Shown: positions 51,387 to 59,492 of the stretch, in pieces
How the letters are laid out: every line of letters starts with the position of its first letter
How positions within the stretch are numbered: position 1 is the stretch's first letter
Assembly: GCF_900112185.1 (NCBI RefSeq)
Contig: NZ_FOKP01000012.1
Location: 1-64,000, forward strand
Direction: 5' to 3'
Source: Allobosea sp. CRIB-10
Lineage (GTDB): Bacteria; Pseudomonadota; Alphaproteobacteria; Rhizobiales; Beijerinckiaceae
DNA: 64,000 nucleotides
Translations under genes and position numbers: made by a program
The notes under the pieces: generated by a model
What the model saw: only the letters and a program-made list of their open reading frames with translations
What the model was told of the DNA's origin: nothing
The model's database searches: none

Positions 51387-52586
51387 TTACCGGGCCGGAA
51401 GGGCCGGCATCTCGCCCTGGCCCACATGCCAGATCCAGCTATCCATCTCGGGCCGAGCGGCGATCATCTCCTCGAGCGCGGCCGCATAGGTTTCGTCCGC
51501 GCTCGCAGGCACGACGAAAAGCGCCAGCGGCCTTGGCCGGTGCTGCATCAGCAATGCGGCCACGATCGGTTGGTCCGCGGGCGAAGCAAATCGCAGGCCC
51601 TTGATACTCTGCTCGCGCGTCTTCGCCAGCGCCTCGACCAGGCGCAACTCCTGCGCGGATTCGTAGGGGATCCAGTTCTCGGCCACGACCATCCATGCGA
51701 TCTCCTCGACAATCGCGAGGCCAGCGGCATTGAGCCCGAAGGTTGCGACCGCGATCAGATGCGAGGCATCATTCGCCGCCCATAGCGCAAGCTCTGCTTC
51801 GAAGCGAGCCTGCACACGCGCCCAGGTCCTGTCGTCGAGCAGGAACGGAAAGCCGGGCCAGTGCCTGACGACGAGCCGGTGGCCGCCACGCGCCGCCTGG
51901 AATTCCTTGACCTCTCCGACCAGCACCATGAGCTTTCGCGGACCGGTCCTCTGCGGCTGGATCACGCTCAGTGCGGCGACCCGTCGTTGCTCAATCGCAT
52001 CCCTGTTCTCGGCGCGGAACGGTTCCGGTACCAACAGCATCTCGCTCAACGGAGCGCCCTTCACCAGCATGGTCTTCGCCGCTTCGAGCAGGTGCCAGCG
52101 AATGTTCCACCAGTGCCGCTTGCCGGCCCAGGCGGAGGTCCATTTGGTCAGGCCAGCCTCATTCCAGAGGAGGTGCATCAGCGCGCGGAGCGATAGTCGG
52201 CGTGCCTCGCTCTTCACCGAGGTCGATTCCGATGCTCCCGGCGTCGGCGCAGCCCGGCTGCCGGTCCGCGTCAGGCTGAACTCCAATCGCAACGCGGCCA
52301 TCCCGCTGTCGGGATCGAGCCGGATCGCGCTGCCTATCAGAGGGCCAAGGCCCGATAGGTCGACCGGCGGCTCATAGGAATCGCAGCCCGGATCGTGCTG
52401 GCCGCCGCTGAGCGGCATGCGTTTGATCACATGCTGCTCGCCCATCGCCGCGACATACATCGGAACGCCGGGCTGGCGGCATAGGCATAGGGGGCGGATG
52501 CGATTGCGATAAGCCGCCGCGATCGCCACGGAAAACGCCGGCTCGTCTTCGTTCAGTACGGCGCCTGCGATCTCGAACCGGCGCAT
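51387..52586 (-). CDS. DUF1173-family protein
   Basis: A 399-residue protein. I recognise DUF1173 by the N-terminal CLCRQPGVPMYVAAMGEQHVIKRMP..GGQHDPGCDSYEPP region, whose Cys/His pattern may bind zinc, and by ALMHLLWNEAGLTKW and RHWWNIRWHLLEAA. ATG 52586 gives the usual length. The family is confined largely to plasmids and ICEs of Alphaproteobacteria and has no assigned function. It is convergent with ssb. Confidence 0.82.
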   Translation of the reverse strand: MRRFEIAGAVLNEDEPAFSVAIAAAYRNRIRPLCLCRQPGVPMYVAAMGEQHVIKRMPLSGGQHDPGCDSYEPPVDLSGLGPLIGSAIRLDPDSGMAALRLEFSLTRTGSRAAPTPGASESTSVKSEARRLSLRALMHLLWNEAGLTKWTSAWAGKRHWWNIRWHLLEAAKTMLVKGAPLSEMLLVPEPFRAENRDAIEQRRVAALSVIQPQRTGPRKLMVLVGEVKEFQAARGGHRLVVRHWPGFPFLLDDRTWARVQARFEAELALWAANDASHLIAVATFGLNAAGLAIVEEIAWMVVAENWIPYESAQELRLVEALAKTREQSIKGLRFASPADQPIVAALLMQHRPRPLALFVVPASADETYAAALEEMIAARPEMDSWIWHVGQGEMPALPAR

Positions 52587-52738
52587 CCAAATCCTCCTCG
52601 CCTCGCAAGGGAGTTTCGCCCGCCATGATCGATGCTGCAACCGTACGAGTGAGGACGCAGATTGAGCTCGCGAAAGTGCGCTTGGGAACCCGCCGAGGAG
52701 CTTTCGGCCCGGCGCCGGACCGTCATTCTGGGTGTCTC

Positions 52739-52771
52739 AGCCGAAGGCCGGCATCGAGCCGGCCTTCGGCT
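52739..52771. repeat. Large perfect hairpin in a gene-free gap
   Basis: AGCCGAAGGCCGGC (52739-52752) is followed by atcga and its exact complement (52758-52771), a 14-bp stem. It lies upstream of both the DUF1173 gene and the small gene at 53006, so it is not a 3' terminator for either. The remaining part of 52587-53005 shows a second, weaker inverted repeat near 52860-52910 and no gene. Confidence 0.55.
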
Positions 52772-53005
52772 CTCTGGTGCCGACCGGAGCCCAAATAGTC
52801 TGCTCAGATCGTCCAAGAGTGTCATGGCGGTCCGGAGGCCTCAAGGACGAGCGGTGCCCCCAATTTTGCCGCCGGCCGCTCGCGCGCCCGCCGACAAAAT
52901 CGGCTCCCCCACTCGCCGGCTTGGCCGGTCGCTGCGCGATCCCTGACCCCTCCGGCCCACCATGACCGCCGGCGTCGTCTTTCACACTCAATCGAGGAGA
53001 CGACG

Positions 53006-53170
53006 ATGACGATCGAACAGCACATCGAGGAACTGCGCGCCGAGCAGCGGGATGCAACCGACCGTTCTGAGCGCCGCCAGATCGAGGCGGAGCTGGTGCT
53101 GGCGCTGGCCGAGCGCGAGGTAATGCTGGCGGAAGCCGAGGGCCGTTACAGCAGCGAGCCTCCCTTCTAA
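53006..53170 (+). CDS. 54-residue helical protein
   Basis: ATG 53006 follows cgaggagacgacg. The peptide is almost entirely helical and charged: TIEQHIEELRAEQRDATDRSERRQIEAE.. in two heptad-like stretches, ending SSEPPF. It may be a small coiled-coil partner protein. Its stop codon lies in the loop of the terminator hairpin, so transcript and reading frame end together. Confidence 0.7.
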   Translation: MTIEQHIEELRAEQRDATDRSERRQIEAELVLALAEREVMLAEAEGRYSSEPPF

Positions 53171-53181
53171 GGGAGGCTTTT
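53157..53181 (+). terminator. Intrinsic terminator embracing the stop codon
   Basis: AGCCTCCCTT and AAGGGAGGCT pair around CT, then ttt. The stem contains the last codons and the TAA of the small gene at 53006. It separates that gene from the convergent HU gene. Confidence 0.85.
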
Positions 53182-53203
53182 GCTTTGAGCGCGCTTGGCG
53201 GGC

Positions 53204-53482
53204 TCAGCCGTTGAGCGCGTCCTTCACGGCCTTCGCCGGGGTGAAAGTCAGCTTCTTCGAAGCGGCGACCTTGATCGTCGCACCGGTCGAGGGATTGCGG
53301 GCTTCCCGTTCCGGCATGTCCTTGATCTTGAATTTGCCGAACCCCGCGACGTTCGTCTCGCCCCCGGTCTTCGCCGCTTCCGTAATTTGCTTGAACACGC
53401 TGTCGACGATGGCCTTCGCCTGTGCCTTGGTCAGGTTCTGCTCGCTGGCAATCTTGTCGGCGATATCGGCTGCGGTCGTCAT
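53204..53482 (-). CDS. HU-family nucleoid DNA-binding protein
   Basis: A 92-residue HU/IHF-like protein: helix-rich N-terminus (ADIADKIASEQNLTKAQAKAIV), GFGKFKIKDMPEREARNPSTG DNA arm with the conserved NPSTG-type turn, and VAASKKLTFTPAKAVKD. It could bend DNA at the transfer origin or partition site nearby. Ribosome site ggagatttctccc precedes the start. Confidence 0.95.
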   Translation of the reverse strand: MTTAADIADKIASEQNLTKAQAKAIVDSVFKQITEAAKTGGETNVAGFGKFKIKDMPEREARNPSTGATIKVAASKKLTFTPAKAVKDALNG

Positions 53483-53715
53483 GGGAGAAATCTCCAGTCA
53501 GGTTGATAAGCTTGTCCGGTATCGCAGGTGGCTTGTGGCGATGGTAGGGCGAGGAATACGCTCCGCGCCGGAATCCACGGAATTTCGCTACTTTTCGCAC
53601 GCCAGCGTCACCTTTTCGGCTGAGATTGTCATAGGCAGCTCGAAGCGGAAGTTTGGCGTCGCTAGCGTCGCAATCCTTCGGGGCACGATCCGGGCATTCC
53701 TTGTGACGCGACTGT

Positions 53716-54150
53716 CTAGCGTTCGGTCGGTTGGGTGGAGACCACTTGATCCACCAGCCGACGCAGTTCTTCACGAACCGTGGTCCGGTTTCTGATGCAG
53801 TGCATCTTGAAGGCCTGCGCCTTGTCGATGGGGACCGTCGTTTGCAGCACCATGTGCTCGGGCTTCTCGACCGGGGCCGATGATATGGGGGCCGTTGGTC
53901 GCTCGGGATAATGAGCCGCGTCGGATGTCGGTGGGGTGTCGGAGTTCGCATTCTTAACGGGATCGTTCGTCATCCCGCCGACATCGAGGCTGCGCGGATC
54001 GCGTTGCGCCTGAAGCCGCAGATCCTGTGGTGGGTCGCCGATCTCGGTCAGCTCCTCGAGTCTTTGGAACGGGCCGGAGCTCCGCTTCTTTGGCAACGAG
54101 GGTAGCCGGCTGCCGGTCGCGGACACCGCTTTGTCGGGCTCCTCGGCCAT
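53716..54150 (-). CDS. ParA partner, small ribbon-helix-helix-like partition protein
   Basis: A 144-residue protein directly following parA, starts overlapping by one base. The N-terminal 90 residues are Pro/Ser-rich and disordered-looking; the C-terminal part (LQTTVPIDKAQAFKMHCIRNRTTVREELRRLV) fits a strand-helix-helix DNA-binding fold. Layout resembles ParG-type centromere-binding partners. No catalytic motif. Assignment is from position and fold. Confidence 0.6.
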   Translation of the reverse strand: MAEEPDKAVSATGSRLPSLPKKRSSGPFQRLEELTEIGDPPQDLRLQAQRDPRSLDVGGMTNDPVKNANSDTPPTSDAAHYPERPTAPISSAPVEKPEHMVLQTTVPIDKAQAFKMHCIRNRTTVREELRRLVDQVVSTQPTER

Positions 54151-54842
54151 CAGCGCGCACTCCCCAACCGATTGATGATTTCCGCGGCGACGGCGTTCGT
54201 CTGATCCCGCGCCTCTTTAATGGGCCTGGTCTCGCCGTCGACCTCGTAAAGGGTGCCTGCCGTCGCGATCGCGCCAAAGGTAGGCCGCTGCGACAGATAG
54301 CTGTCGAACAGTTGCACCTCGGCTTTCGTCAATTGCGCGAGTGCCGTCCTGAAGGCCATGGTGTTCTTGTCGATGCCCGACACGCCGTTCATCAGCACGC
54401 CGTACGGAATCGTCCGGTGCCGCCCTCCGAGCAATTCGATTTGCCGGACCAGAGCCAGCGAGCTGTCGACATCGAAGACGTGTGGGCGGGTCGGGATAAC
54501 AACGAAGTCGGCATACGCAACGGCGGCACCCATGGCCGCGCTCGCAGTCCCCTGGATATCGACGAGAATCAGGGAGTAGTGCCGCGCGTTCTTCAGTGTC
54601 TCGCCGAGAGCGGTGACATCGGTCACCGAGACCAGGTCGATATCACGTAGTGCGAAGCCAACCTTCTTGCTGTTCCGGTACCAGCGCGAGGCGGATTCCT
54701 GCGGATCGGTATCGACGACAAGGACCTTGTGTCCAGCGGCCGCGAACTCGCCGGCGAGCAGGATCGTGGTCATGGTCTTTCCCGCCCCACCTTTGGGCGA
54801 GGCGATCGTGACTTGTAGGGCTTCGCTGTCAGGTTCGCTCAC
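54150..54842 (-). CDS. parA: ParA-family partition ATPase
   Basis: A 230-residue Walker-type ATPase. Deviant Walker A is SPKGGAGKTM, the A' motif is VVDTDPQESAS, Walker B is LILVDIQG. I prefer GTG 54842 (preceded by aaggaaaa) to the TTG at 54860 of the longer frame. It lacks the N-terminal helix-turn-helix of type Ia ParA, fitting type Ib with a small partner, here the gene at 53716. GAATGA repeats upstream may be the centromere. Confidence 0.9.
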   Translation of the reverse strand: MSEPDSEALQVTIASPKGGAGKTMTTILLAGEFAAAGHKVLVVDTDPQESASRWYRNSKKVGFALRDIDLVSVTDVTALGETLKNARHYSLILVDIQGTASAAMGAAVAYADFVVIPTRPHVFDVDSSLALVRQIELLGGRHRTIPYGVLMNGVSGIDKNTMAFRTALAQLTKAEVQLFDSYLSQRPTFGAIATAGTLYEVDGETRPIKEARDQTNAVAAEIINRLGSAR

Positions 54843-54870
54843 CTGGCGCTTTTCCTTCAAAGAACTTGAG

Positions 54871-55066
54871 TCATTCCACCATTCTGCAATGACGTCATTC
54901 GCTCAATATATCAAGCAAAGATCCGAAAAGTCACGTCGTTTCAGTCCCGGCTGAGGGGATGGGAGCGTGATGCGATGAGCGAATGACACGATGAGCGGCA
55001 ATGCGAATGACAGAATAGAAGAATGAGAAGTTGACGGGATGGCCAGCAAGTCGAATGATGGAATGA
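54871..55066. repeat. Cluster of GAATGA/TCATTC repeats (probable partition site)
   Basis: The hexamer occurs seven times: as TCATTC at 54871 and 54895, and as GAATGA at 54981, 55005, 55021, 55053 and 55061. Two are followed by CACG/CAGA and several preceded by GC. The region lies directly upstream of parA and is AT-richer than its surroundings. It fits a centromere-like site or iterons bound by the small partner. Confidence 0.65.
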
Positions 55067-55126
55067 AGTTATCGTCGGATTGTTAGATGTATTTATGAGT
55101 GCATTGCGGGTATTTTTGAGATTTAA

Positions 55127-55157
55127 TTGACAAGATACTCAATTTGGGTCCAAATTG
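55127..55157 (+). promoter_or_regulatory. Promoter-like -35 with palindrome upstream of mobC
   Basis: TTGACA at 55127-55132 is followed by the perfect inverted repeat CAATTTGG-GT-CCAAATTG at 55140-55157, placed where the -10 and spacer would be. A repressor or relaxosome protein bound there would block the mobC-relaxase transcript; the area may also belong to the transfer origin. Confidence 0.5.
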
Positions 55158-55226
55158 ATCGGCAGGTCGCGCCGCCGGCGACCTGGGCCGGCTGCGCCGG
55201 CACCTTTCCCTTCCAAGGGAGCTTTC

Positions 55227-55634
55227 ATGTCTGCGACCAAGATCCGAGCCGACGACCGCAAGAGAGCCCGTATCGATCTCACGCCCGAGGTGAGCGCGTG
55301 CCTCGACGAAGCGTCGCGGGCCTTTGGCCTGAGCCGTTCAGAAACCCTGCGGCGTCTGATTCAGGCGAGCCTTGATGTCGGTCCGGCGCTCTCCGCTGAG
55401 AACTCTCGAACGGTCGCAGCGCTTGCATCCCAGGTCCGGATGGTGGGCCGGAACCTGTCGCAGCTCGTTCACGCGATCCATGCCGGCCGCGCCACTGCGA
55501 TGGAAGCGGCATTGCCGATCTGGGAAATCCTGGATGAGCGGGTGAGCGCCATCGATCATGAGCTGACGGCGATGACCGTGGCGCACGGCCTGAAGCTCCG
55601 TCGGGCTGCGCATCTGCCGGCGATCAAGGGATGA
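55227..55634 (+). CDS. mobC: MobC-like relaxosome accessory protein
   Basis: A 135-residue protein with an N-terminal ribbon-helix-helix (RIDLTPEVSACLDEASRAFG / SRSETLRRLIQASLD) and a helical C-terminal half (QVRMVGRNLSQLVHAIHAGR) typical of MobC/BacterialMobC. It helps open the transfer origin for the relaxase. Its stop overlaps the relaxase start. Confidence 0.85.
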   Translation: MSATKIRADDRKRARIDLTPEVSACLDEASRAFGLSRSETLRRLIQASLDVGPALSAENSRTVAALASQVRMVGRNLSQLVHAIHAGRATAMEAALPIWEILDERVSAIDHELTAMTVAHGLKLRRAAHLPAIKG

Positions 55635-57889
55635 GCCTCGACCAAGCCGTCTTGCATGGCATGGCGATGCGGATGCTCGCTCGCCTTGCGGTGGAGACGG
55701 AGAACCGCGTGCGCCGGCAGTCCAGGGCGGGGGAGGGGCATCCCGCGCCACAGCCATTCATCGCGGCGCGGCAAGCCCACGGACTCCCCGTGGGCGATGG
55801 CATGCCTGCGCGTCCCGTCGCGTCACGCTTCGACGTGGAGGATCCGCCGCACGGAAAGGCTGGCCGGCGAGTTGCCGGTGGGGCGAGGGCTTCGCGGCTC
55901 GTGCCCAGTGCCGGGGCTGCGACTCCGGCTGGACTGCTCGCGGCCGGTTATCAGCCGGCGGTGCTGAAGGTGATCTCCTACGGTCACGGCGTCGCGCGGG
56001 CCACGGCGATAGGCCAATACATCCAGCGGGACCAGGCAGCGCTGGAAACACATGACGGGAGAATTCTCGCGACGCAGGACGCGGTTGCCGCTGAAATGAA
56101 GACCTGGGCGCGCGACTTCGACAAACGCCGCGAGAGCGATGATGTCGCGATGTTCCGGCTAACCGTGGCGGGCGAGAAGGACCCGGAGCGCCTCGCCGCA
56201 GCGGTCGAGGCAGCTTTCGCAGGCCACCGCTACGCTTACAGGATCGATCGGCGCGGAGATGGTACGGCTTCCGCCCGCATCGTCGCGACGATGGCCGGAC
56301 ACAGCGTTGTGAATGGCGAGAACGGCGATGAGAAGCTGCATCACCGTTTTCATCTCTCCGATGCCCGGGTGCAGGGCGATCGCCGGTTCAGCGCCCCCAC
56401 CCGACAGATGATCGCTGATCGTGTCGGCGCCGCGATCGGTATCCCAGCCGAGGCAGTCGATGTCGTTCCAGTTGGCAAGGCGAGCCACGGCAAGGCTGGT
56501 GTCATCTACCAGCTCTCTCGGCTGACCCATGACGGCAAGGCACGAGGCGGAGATGGCGAGGTGATCGCGACCGAGCCGCAGGTGCGCGCTGCGGCCCAGG
56601 CCTGGAGCAAGGCGCTCCGTTCCTTCTCGCCACGCGATACGATGCACATGATCCTGTCGGCGAAGGCCGGTGAGGACAAGGCGGCGCTGGTTCGGGCGGC
56701 GCGCGGGTTTCTGCACGAGCTGTTCCCCGAGCATAAATTCGCATTCGCGCTTCATGATGACAAAGAAGTCGATGGGCATATGCATGTCCACGTCATCGTC
56801 GCAGTCAAGGGCGAGGACGGGCAGAGACTGCGGCCGGGCCCGGCCGACCTGCGGAACTGGCGTGCGGTCTATGCGACTCATGCCCAGCAGCAAGGTCTCA
56901 AGATCGTCGCCACTTCGGCCGCCTACCGCGCGTCGTCGCAGAGCTACGGTCCGCGCGACAAGGCGATTGTCGACGTCGCTGAACGGCCGCGCGCGGGGCG
57001 GGAGGCCCAGGACCGAGCCTATGCGAAGGCCAATCCGCATGTCGTCGAGAAAGCGCGGCAGCGCATTCAGCGCGCCAGGATCAACCCCGTTCGGCTGCCG
57101 GAGACCGGGTCACAACTCGCTGCCGCAGGCGAGGGGCTGCGGGACTGGCAGGCGGTCGCACAGGCGCAGCCGAACCATCCGGCTGCGGCTCAATATATTG
57201 CGCGGCTGACGCAAAGCCTCGCTTCGGGTAAGATTCTGGTCTCGCTCAATCAGTACCGAAAGGCATCGAACATGGCTGACGCGACCGCCGCCGAGATGCG
57301 GGAAAACCTGAAGGACATTAGCGAGGCCGTGGCGCTTGCTGCCGGCGTCATGGGGGGCGCGACGAAGATGGAGTTCCTGCGCCGGACCGCTGCGACCATG
57401 GAGAAGCTGGCAATCCAGACCGATCTCAAGGCCAATCAGGAAAGCGGACAGACACATATGTCCGAGGATGAGGTGCGCCAGCTTCTCGGGCCACATGCCG
57501 ACGCGTTGATCGCACGCGCCCGCGAGATCGAGGCGGCTGAGCAGCGCGAGGCCGAACGGGCCGAGGCCATACGCGATCGAGCGATCGCCGAGCAGAGGCG
57601 GGAGGAGAGTTCCGGCGCAATCGATCCTGCCTCGCTAAGGGAGGTCGCCGAAGACCGTGCCACCACGCACCATGCCGAGGCGATCGCGGCGCGCGAACGC
57701 CGGGAGGCCCAGGCCGCGGTCGAGGCGGCGCGCGCGCTTGCGGAGAACCCAAACCAGCGGCTCGATCCCAACCTCGCTCAGGGTGAACGCTTGCAGGAGC
57801 TGAAGCACCAGCAGGACACCGGCATCAACACCCGGCCCATCGAGGGCGAGGAATCGGACAGGGAGAAGCCGTCGAGCCAGCGCATGTGA
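55631..57889 (+). CDS. Conjugative relaxase
   Basis: A 752-residue nicking enzyme. The metal-binding His triad is in HDDKEVDGHMHVHVIVAVK (about residues 374-392), with RDTMHMILSAKAGEDKAALVRAA just before it, as in VirD2-like relaxases. A candidate nucleophile Tyr lies in the N-terminal half (SYGHGVARATAIGQYIQRD) but I cannot fix which. The C-terminal third is charged and helical (rich in Glu/Arg/Ala), probably coupling-protein binding. It pairs with the T4SS genes downstream. Confidence 0.88.
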   Translation: MSLDQAVLHGMAMRMLARLAVETENRVRRQSRAGEGHPAPQPFIAARQAHGLPVGDGMPARPVASRFDVEDPPHGKAGRRVAGGARASRLVPSAGAATPAGLLAAGYQPAVLKVISYGHGVARATAIGQYIQRDQAALETHDGRILATQDAVAAEMKTWARDFDKRRESDDVAMFRLTVAGEKDPERLAAAVEAAFAGHRYAYRIDRRGDGTASARIVATMAGHSVVNGENGDEKLHHRFHLSDARVQGDRRFSAPTRQMIADRVGAAIGIPAEAVDVVPVGKASHGKAGVIYQLSRLTHDGKARGGDGEVIATEPQVRAAAQAWSKALRSFSPRDTMHMILSAKAGEDKAALVRAARGFLHELFPEHKFAFALHDDKEVDGHMHVHVIVAVKGEDGQRLRPGPADLRNWRAVYATHAQQQGLKIVATSAAYRASSQSYGPRDKAIVDVAERPRAGREAQDRAYAKANPHVVEKARQRIQRARINPVRLPETGSQLAAAGEGLRDWQAVAQAQPNHPAAAQYIARLTQSLASGKILVSLNQYRKASNMADATAAEMRENLKDISEAVALAAGVMGGATKMEFLRRTAATMEKLAIQTDLKANQESGQTHMSEDEVRQLLGPHADALIARAREIEAAEQREAERAEAIRDRAIAEQRREESSGAIDPASLREVAEDRATTHHAEAIAARERREAQAAVEAARALAENPNQRLDPNLAQGERLQELKHQQDTGINTRPIEGEESDREKPSSQRM

Positions 57890-57993
57890 TGGCTGATATT
57901 CGGGCGTCGGAACGCCCTGGACCGGGCGCCCGGCGTCGGACCCGGGTCGTGTTACCGTGGCATAGCCATGGGCATCTCGATCGTATCGCACAA

Positions 57994-58056
57994 ATTGGAC
58001 ATATTGGACAATCGGCGGCCGCTCACCTATATTGGTCACACAGTGTTGGAGTGTGA
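57994..58056. promoter_or_regulatory. Operator region of the RES/Xre pair
   Basis: A tandem 9-bp repeat ATTGGACAT-ATTGGACAA (57994-58011) and an inverted repeat TCACAC (58036-58041) / GTGTGA (58051-58056) lie directly before ATG 58060. They are fitting sites for autoregulation by the Xre antitoxin. Confidence 0.55.
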
Positions 58057-58059
58057 TCC

Positions 58060-58782
58060 ATGGCCAGTTCCCAGATGCAACGAAACGGAGCAGGGCAGGC
58101 GAATGTGGCGGCCCGCGTTGCGAGCAAGGTGAAGGATGCGCTGCGCAGCGACAAGGCCTTTGAGGCCGGGTCCCTTGCTCTCTCGGCCCGCATCGCCGGA
58201 GCCGCGGCTGCTGCTGTCGTGGATCTTCCTGTCGAAGCGCGTCGCGAGCTCGGCAAGCGGCAGGGCGAGCTCGCACGCGGCATCCGCAGGCTGGTCAAGG
58301 CCTTCAGCGACGAGCCATCCGCTGGCAAGATCGAACTCGACCTGCCGGGGGACGTCGCCCCGTCGAAAGGCGAGGGGCTCGGTGAGATCGTCTCGCGTGA
58401 AGAGGGGGAACGCTTGCTGAGCGACATAGCCGTTGCCCGAAGGCTGGAGGACTGGGCCGGCCCGGTTGCCGGTGCGAGCGAGCTCAGCCGCGACTATGGC
58501 GTCCCCCGCTCGACGCTCAATCATTGGCATCACGCCGGTGAGGTGATCGCCCTGCTGAAGGGGACGAGGAACCACGTCTATCCGATCGCGCAATTTGTCG
58601 ACGGGCGTCCTGCCAGAGGCCTCGCCGCGATCAGCACCCTTGCCGGAAATTCCCGGATCGCCTGGTTCTGGCTCAGCAGGCCGAATGCCGCTCTTTCGGG
58701 CCGGAAACCGATCGACGTCCTGAAACAGGATCGCGTCGACGAGGTCGTCGACGTGGCCCGCGCCTATTTCCATGCGCAATGA
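58060..58782 (+). CDS. Xre/MbcA/ParS-type antitoxin
   Basis: A 240-residue antitoxin. The middle has a DNA-binding helix-turn-helix (ASELSRDYGVPRSTLNHWHH) and the C-terminal toxin-binding (DUF2384-like) part reads ISTLAGNSRIAWFWLSRPNAALSGRKPIDVL followed by VVDVARAYF, split by eye at the conserved NxxL..GxxPxDxL. The N-terminal 90 residues are longer than usual. Stop overlaps the toxin start (ATGA). Confidence 0.85.
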   Translation: MASSQMQRNGAGQANVAARVASKVKDALRSDKAFEAGSLALSARIAGAAAAAVVDLPVEARRELGKRQGELARGIRRLVKAFSDEPSAGKIELDLPGDVAPSKGEGLGEIVSREEGERLLSDIAVARRLEDWAGPVAGASELSRDYGVPRSTLNHWHHAGEVIALLKGTRNHVYPIAQFVDGRPARGLAAISTLAGNSRIAWFWLSRPNAALSGRKPIDVLKQDRVDEVVDVARAYFHAQ

Positions 58783-59366
58783 CGCTCGACAGGGTTGTTC
58801 TGCAACGTCTCGCCGTGCGGGAAGACGTCACCGACTATGTGAGGATTGTCGGCCGCGCGCACGCCGCTACACCTTTGGGCATGGGCTTCGGAAAGACGCG
58901 GTTCTCAAGCCCGAAGGACAAGTTCCGTCTGCTCTACCTCGCCCAGGATACGATGACGGCGGTCGCGGAAACGATCGTCCGCGACCGCTTTGAGCGCAAG
59001 ACGAAACGCGAGATCCTGCAGGAGGAATTCGATCTCTATTCGATAGCGGCAATCCGGAATTCGGTGCCCCTGCTCCTGCTCGACCTTCGGCACGAGGGGG
59101 CAAGCCTTCTTGGCGTCTCGACCGACGCCGTCAGGGCCAAGGCGCAATTGGCGGGGCGGCGGTTCAGTCAGCAGCTCTACGATCGAACCGACTTCGACGG
59201 GATCATCTACATGTCCCGCATCACCAACAAGCAGTGCATAGCGGTCTACGACCGCGCAGCGACATTGAAGCTTGAGGCCAATAGCCCCGCCCTTGATTTG
59301 CCCCGCCTCGGATCGCTGCACGCGATCCTGAACATGCTCCACATCACCGTCATCGCGCGGGTTTAG
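58779..59366 (+). CDS. RES-domain toxin (NAD+-degrading type)
   Basis: A 195-residue toxin. RES family features: PLGMGFGKTRFSSP with the conserved Arg, LLYLAQDTMTAVAETIV with conserved Tyr and Glu, and later FDGIIYMSRIT with the Ser. RES toxins paired with Xre/ParS antitoxins deplete NAD+. It is translationally coupled to the antitoxin and probably stabilises the element. Confidence 0.88.
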   Translation: MTLDRVVLQRLAVREDVTDYVRIVGRAHAATPLGMGFGKTRFSSPKDKFRLLYLAQDTMTAVAETIVRDRFERKTKREILQEEFDLYSIAAIRNSVPLLLLDLRHEGASLLGVSTDAVRAKAQLAGRRFSQQLYDRTDFDGIIYMSRITNKQCIAVYDRAATLKLEANSPALDLPRLGSLHAILNMLHITVIARV

Positions 59367-59492
59367 CGCATCGGCTCCCGGCCTCGGGCAATTCTGAAAG
59401 CAGAAACCCCGAGAACGCTCGGCGGAGGGGCAGGCACCGACACCACCGGCATCTGCCCCCTCAAACCCCGTCGATGGACGGCCAAGGAAGCG

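Noticed and set aside
52662..52946. Open frame with GIEPAF-like words near the large hairpin
   Set aside because: The apparent protein words come from the inverted repeat itself; frame lacks a start context.
54871..55066. CRISPR array
   Set aside because: Repeats are only six bases, on both strands, at uneven spacing, with no cas genes.
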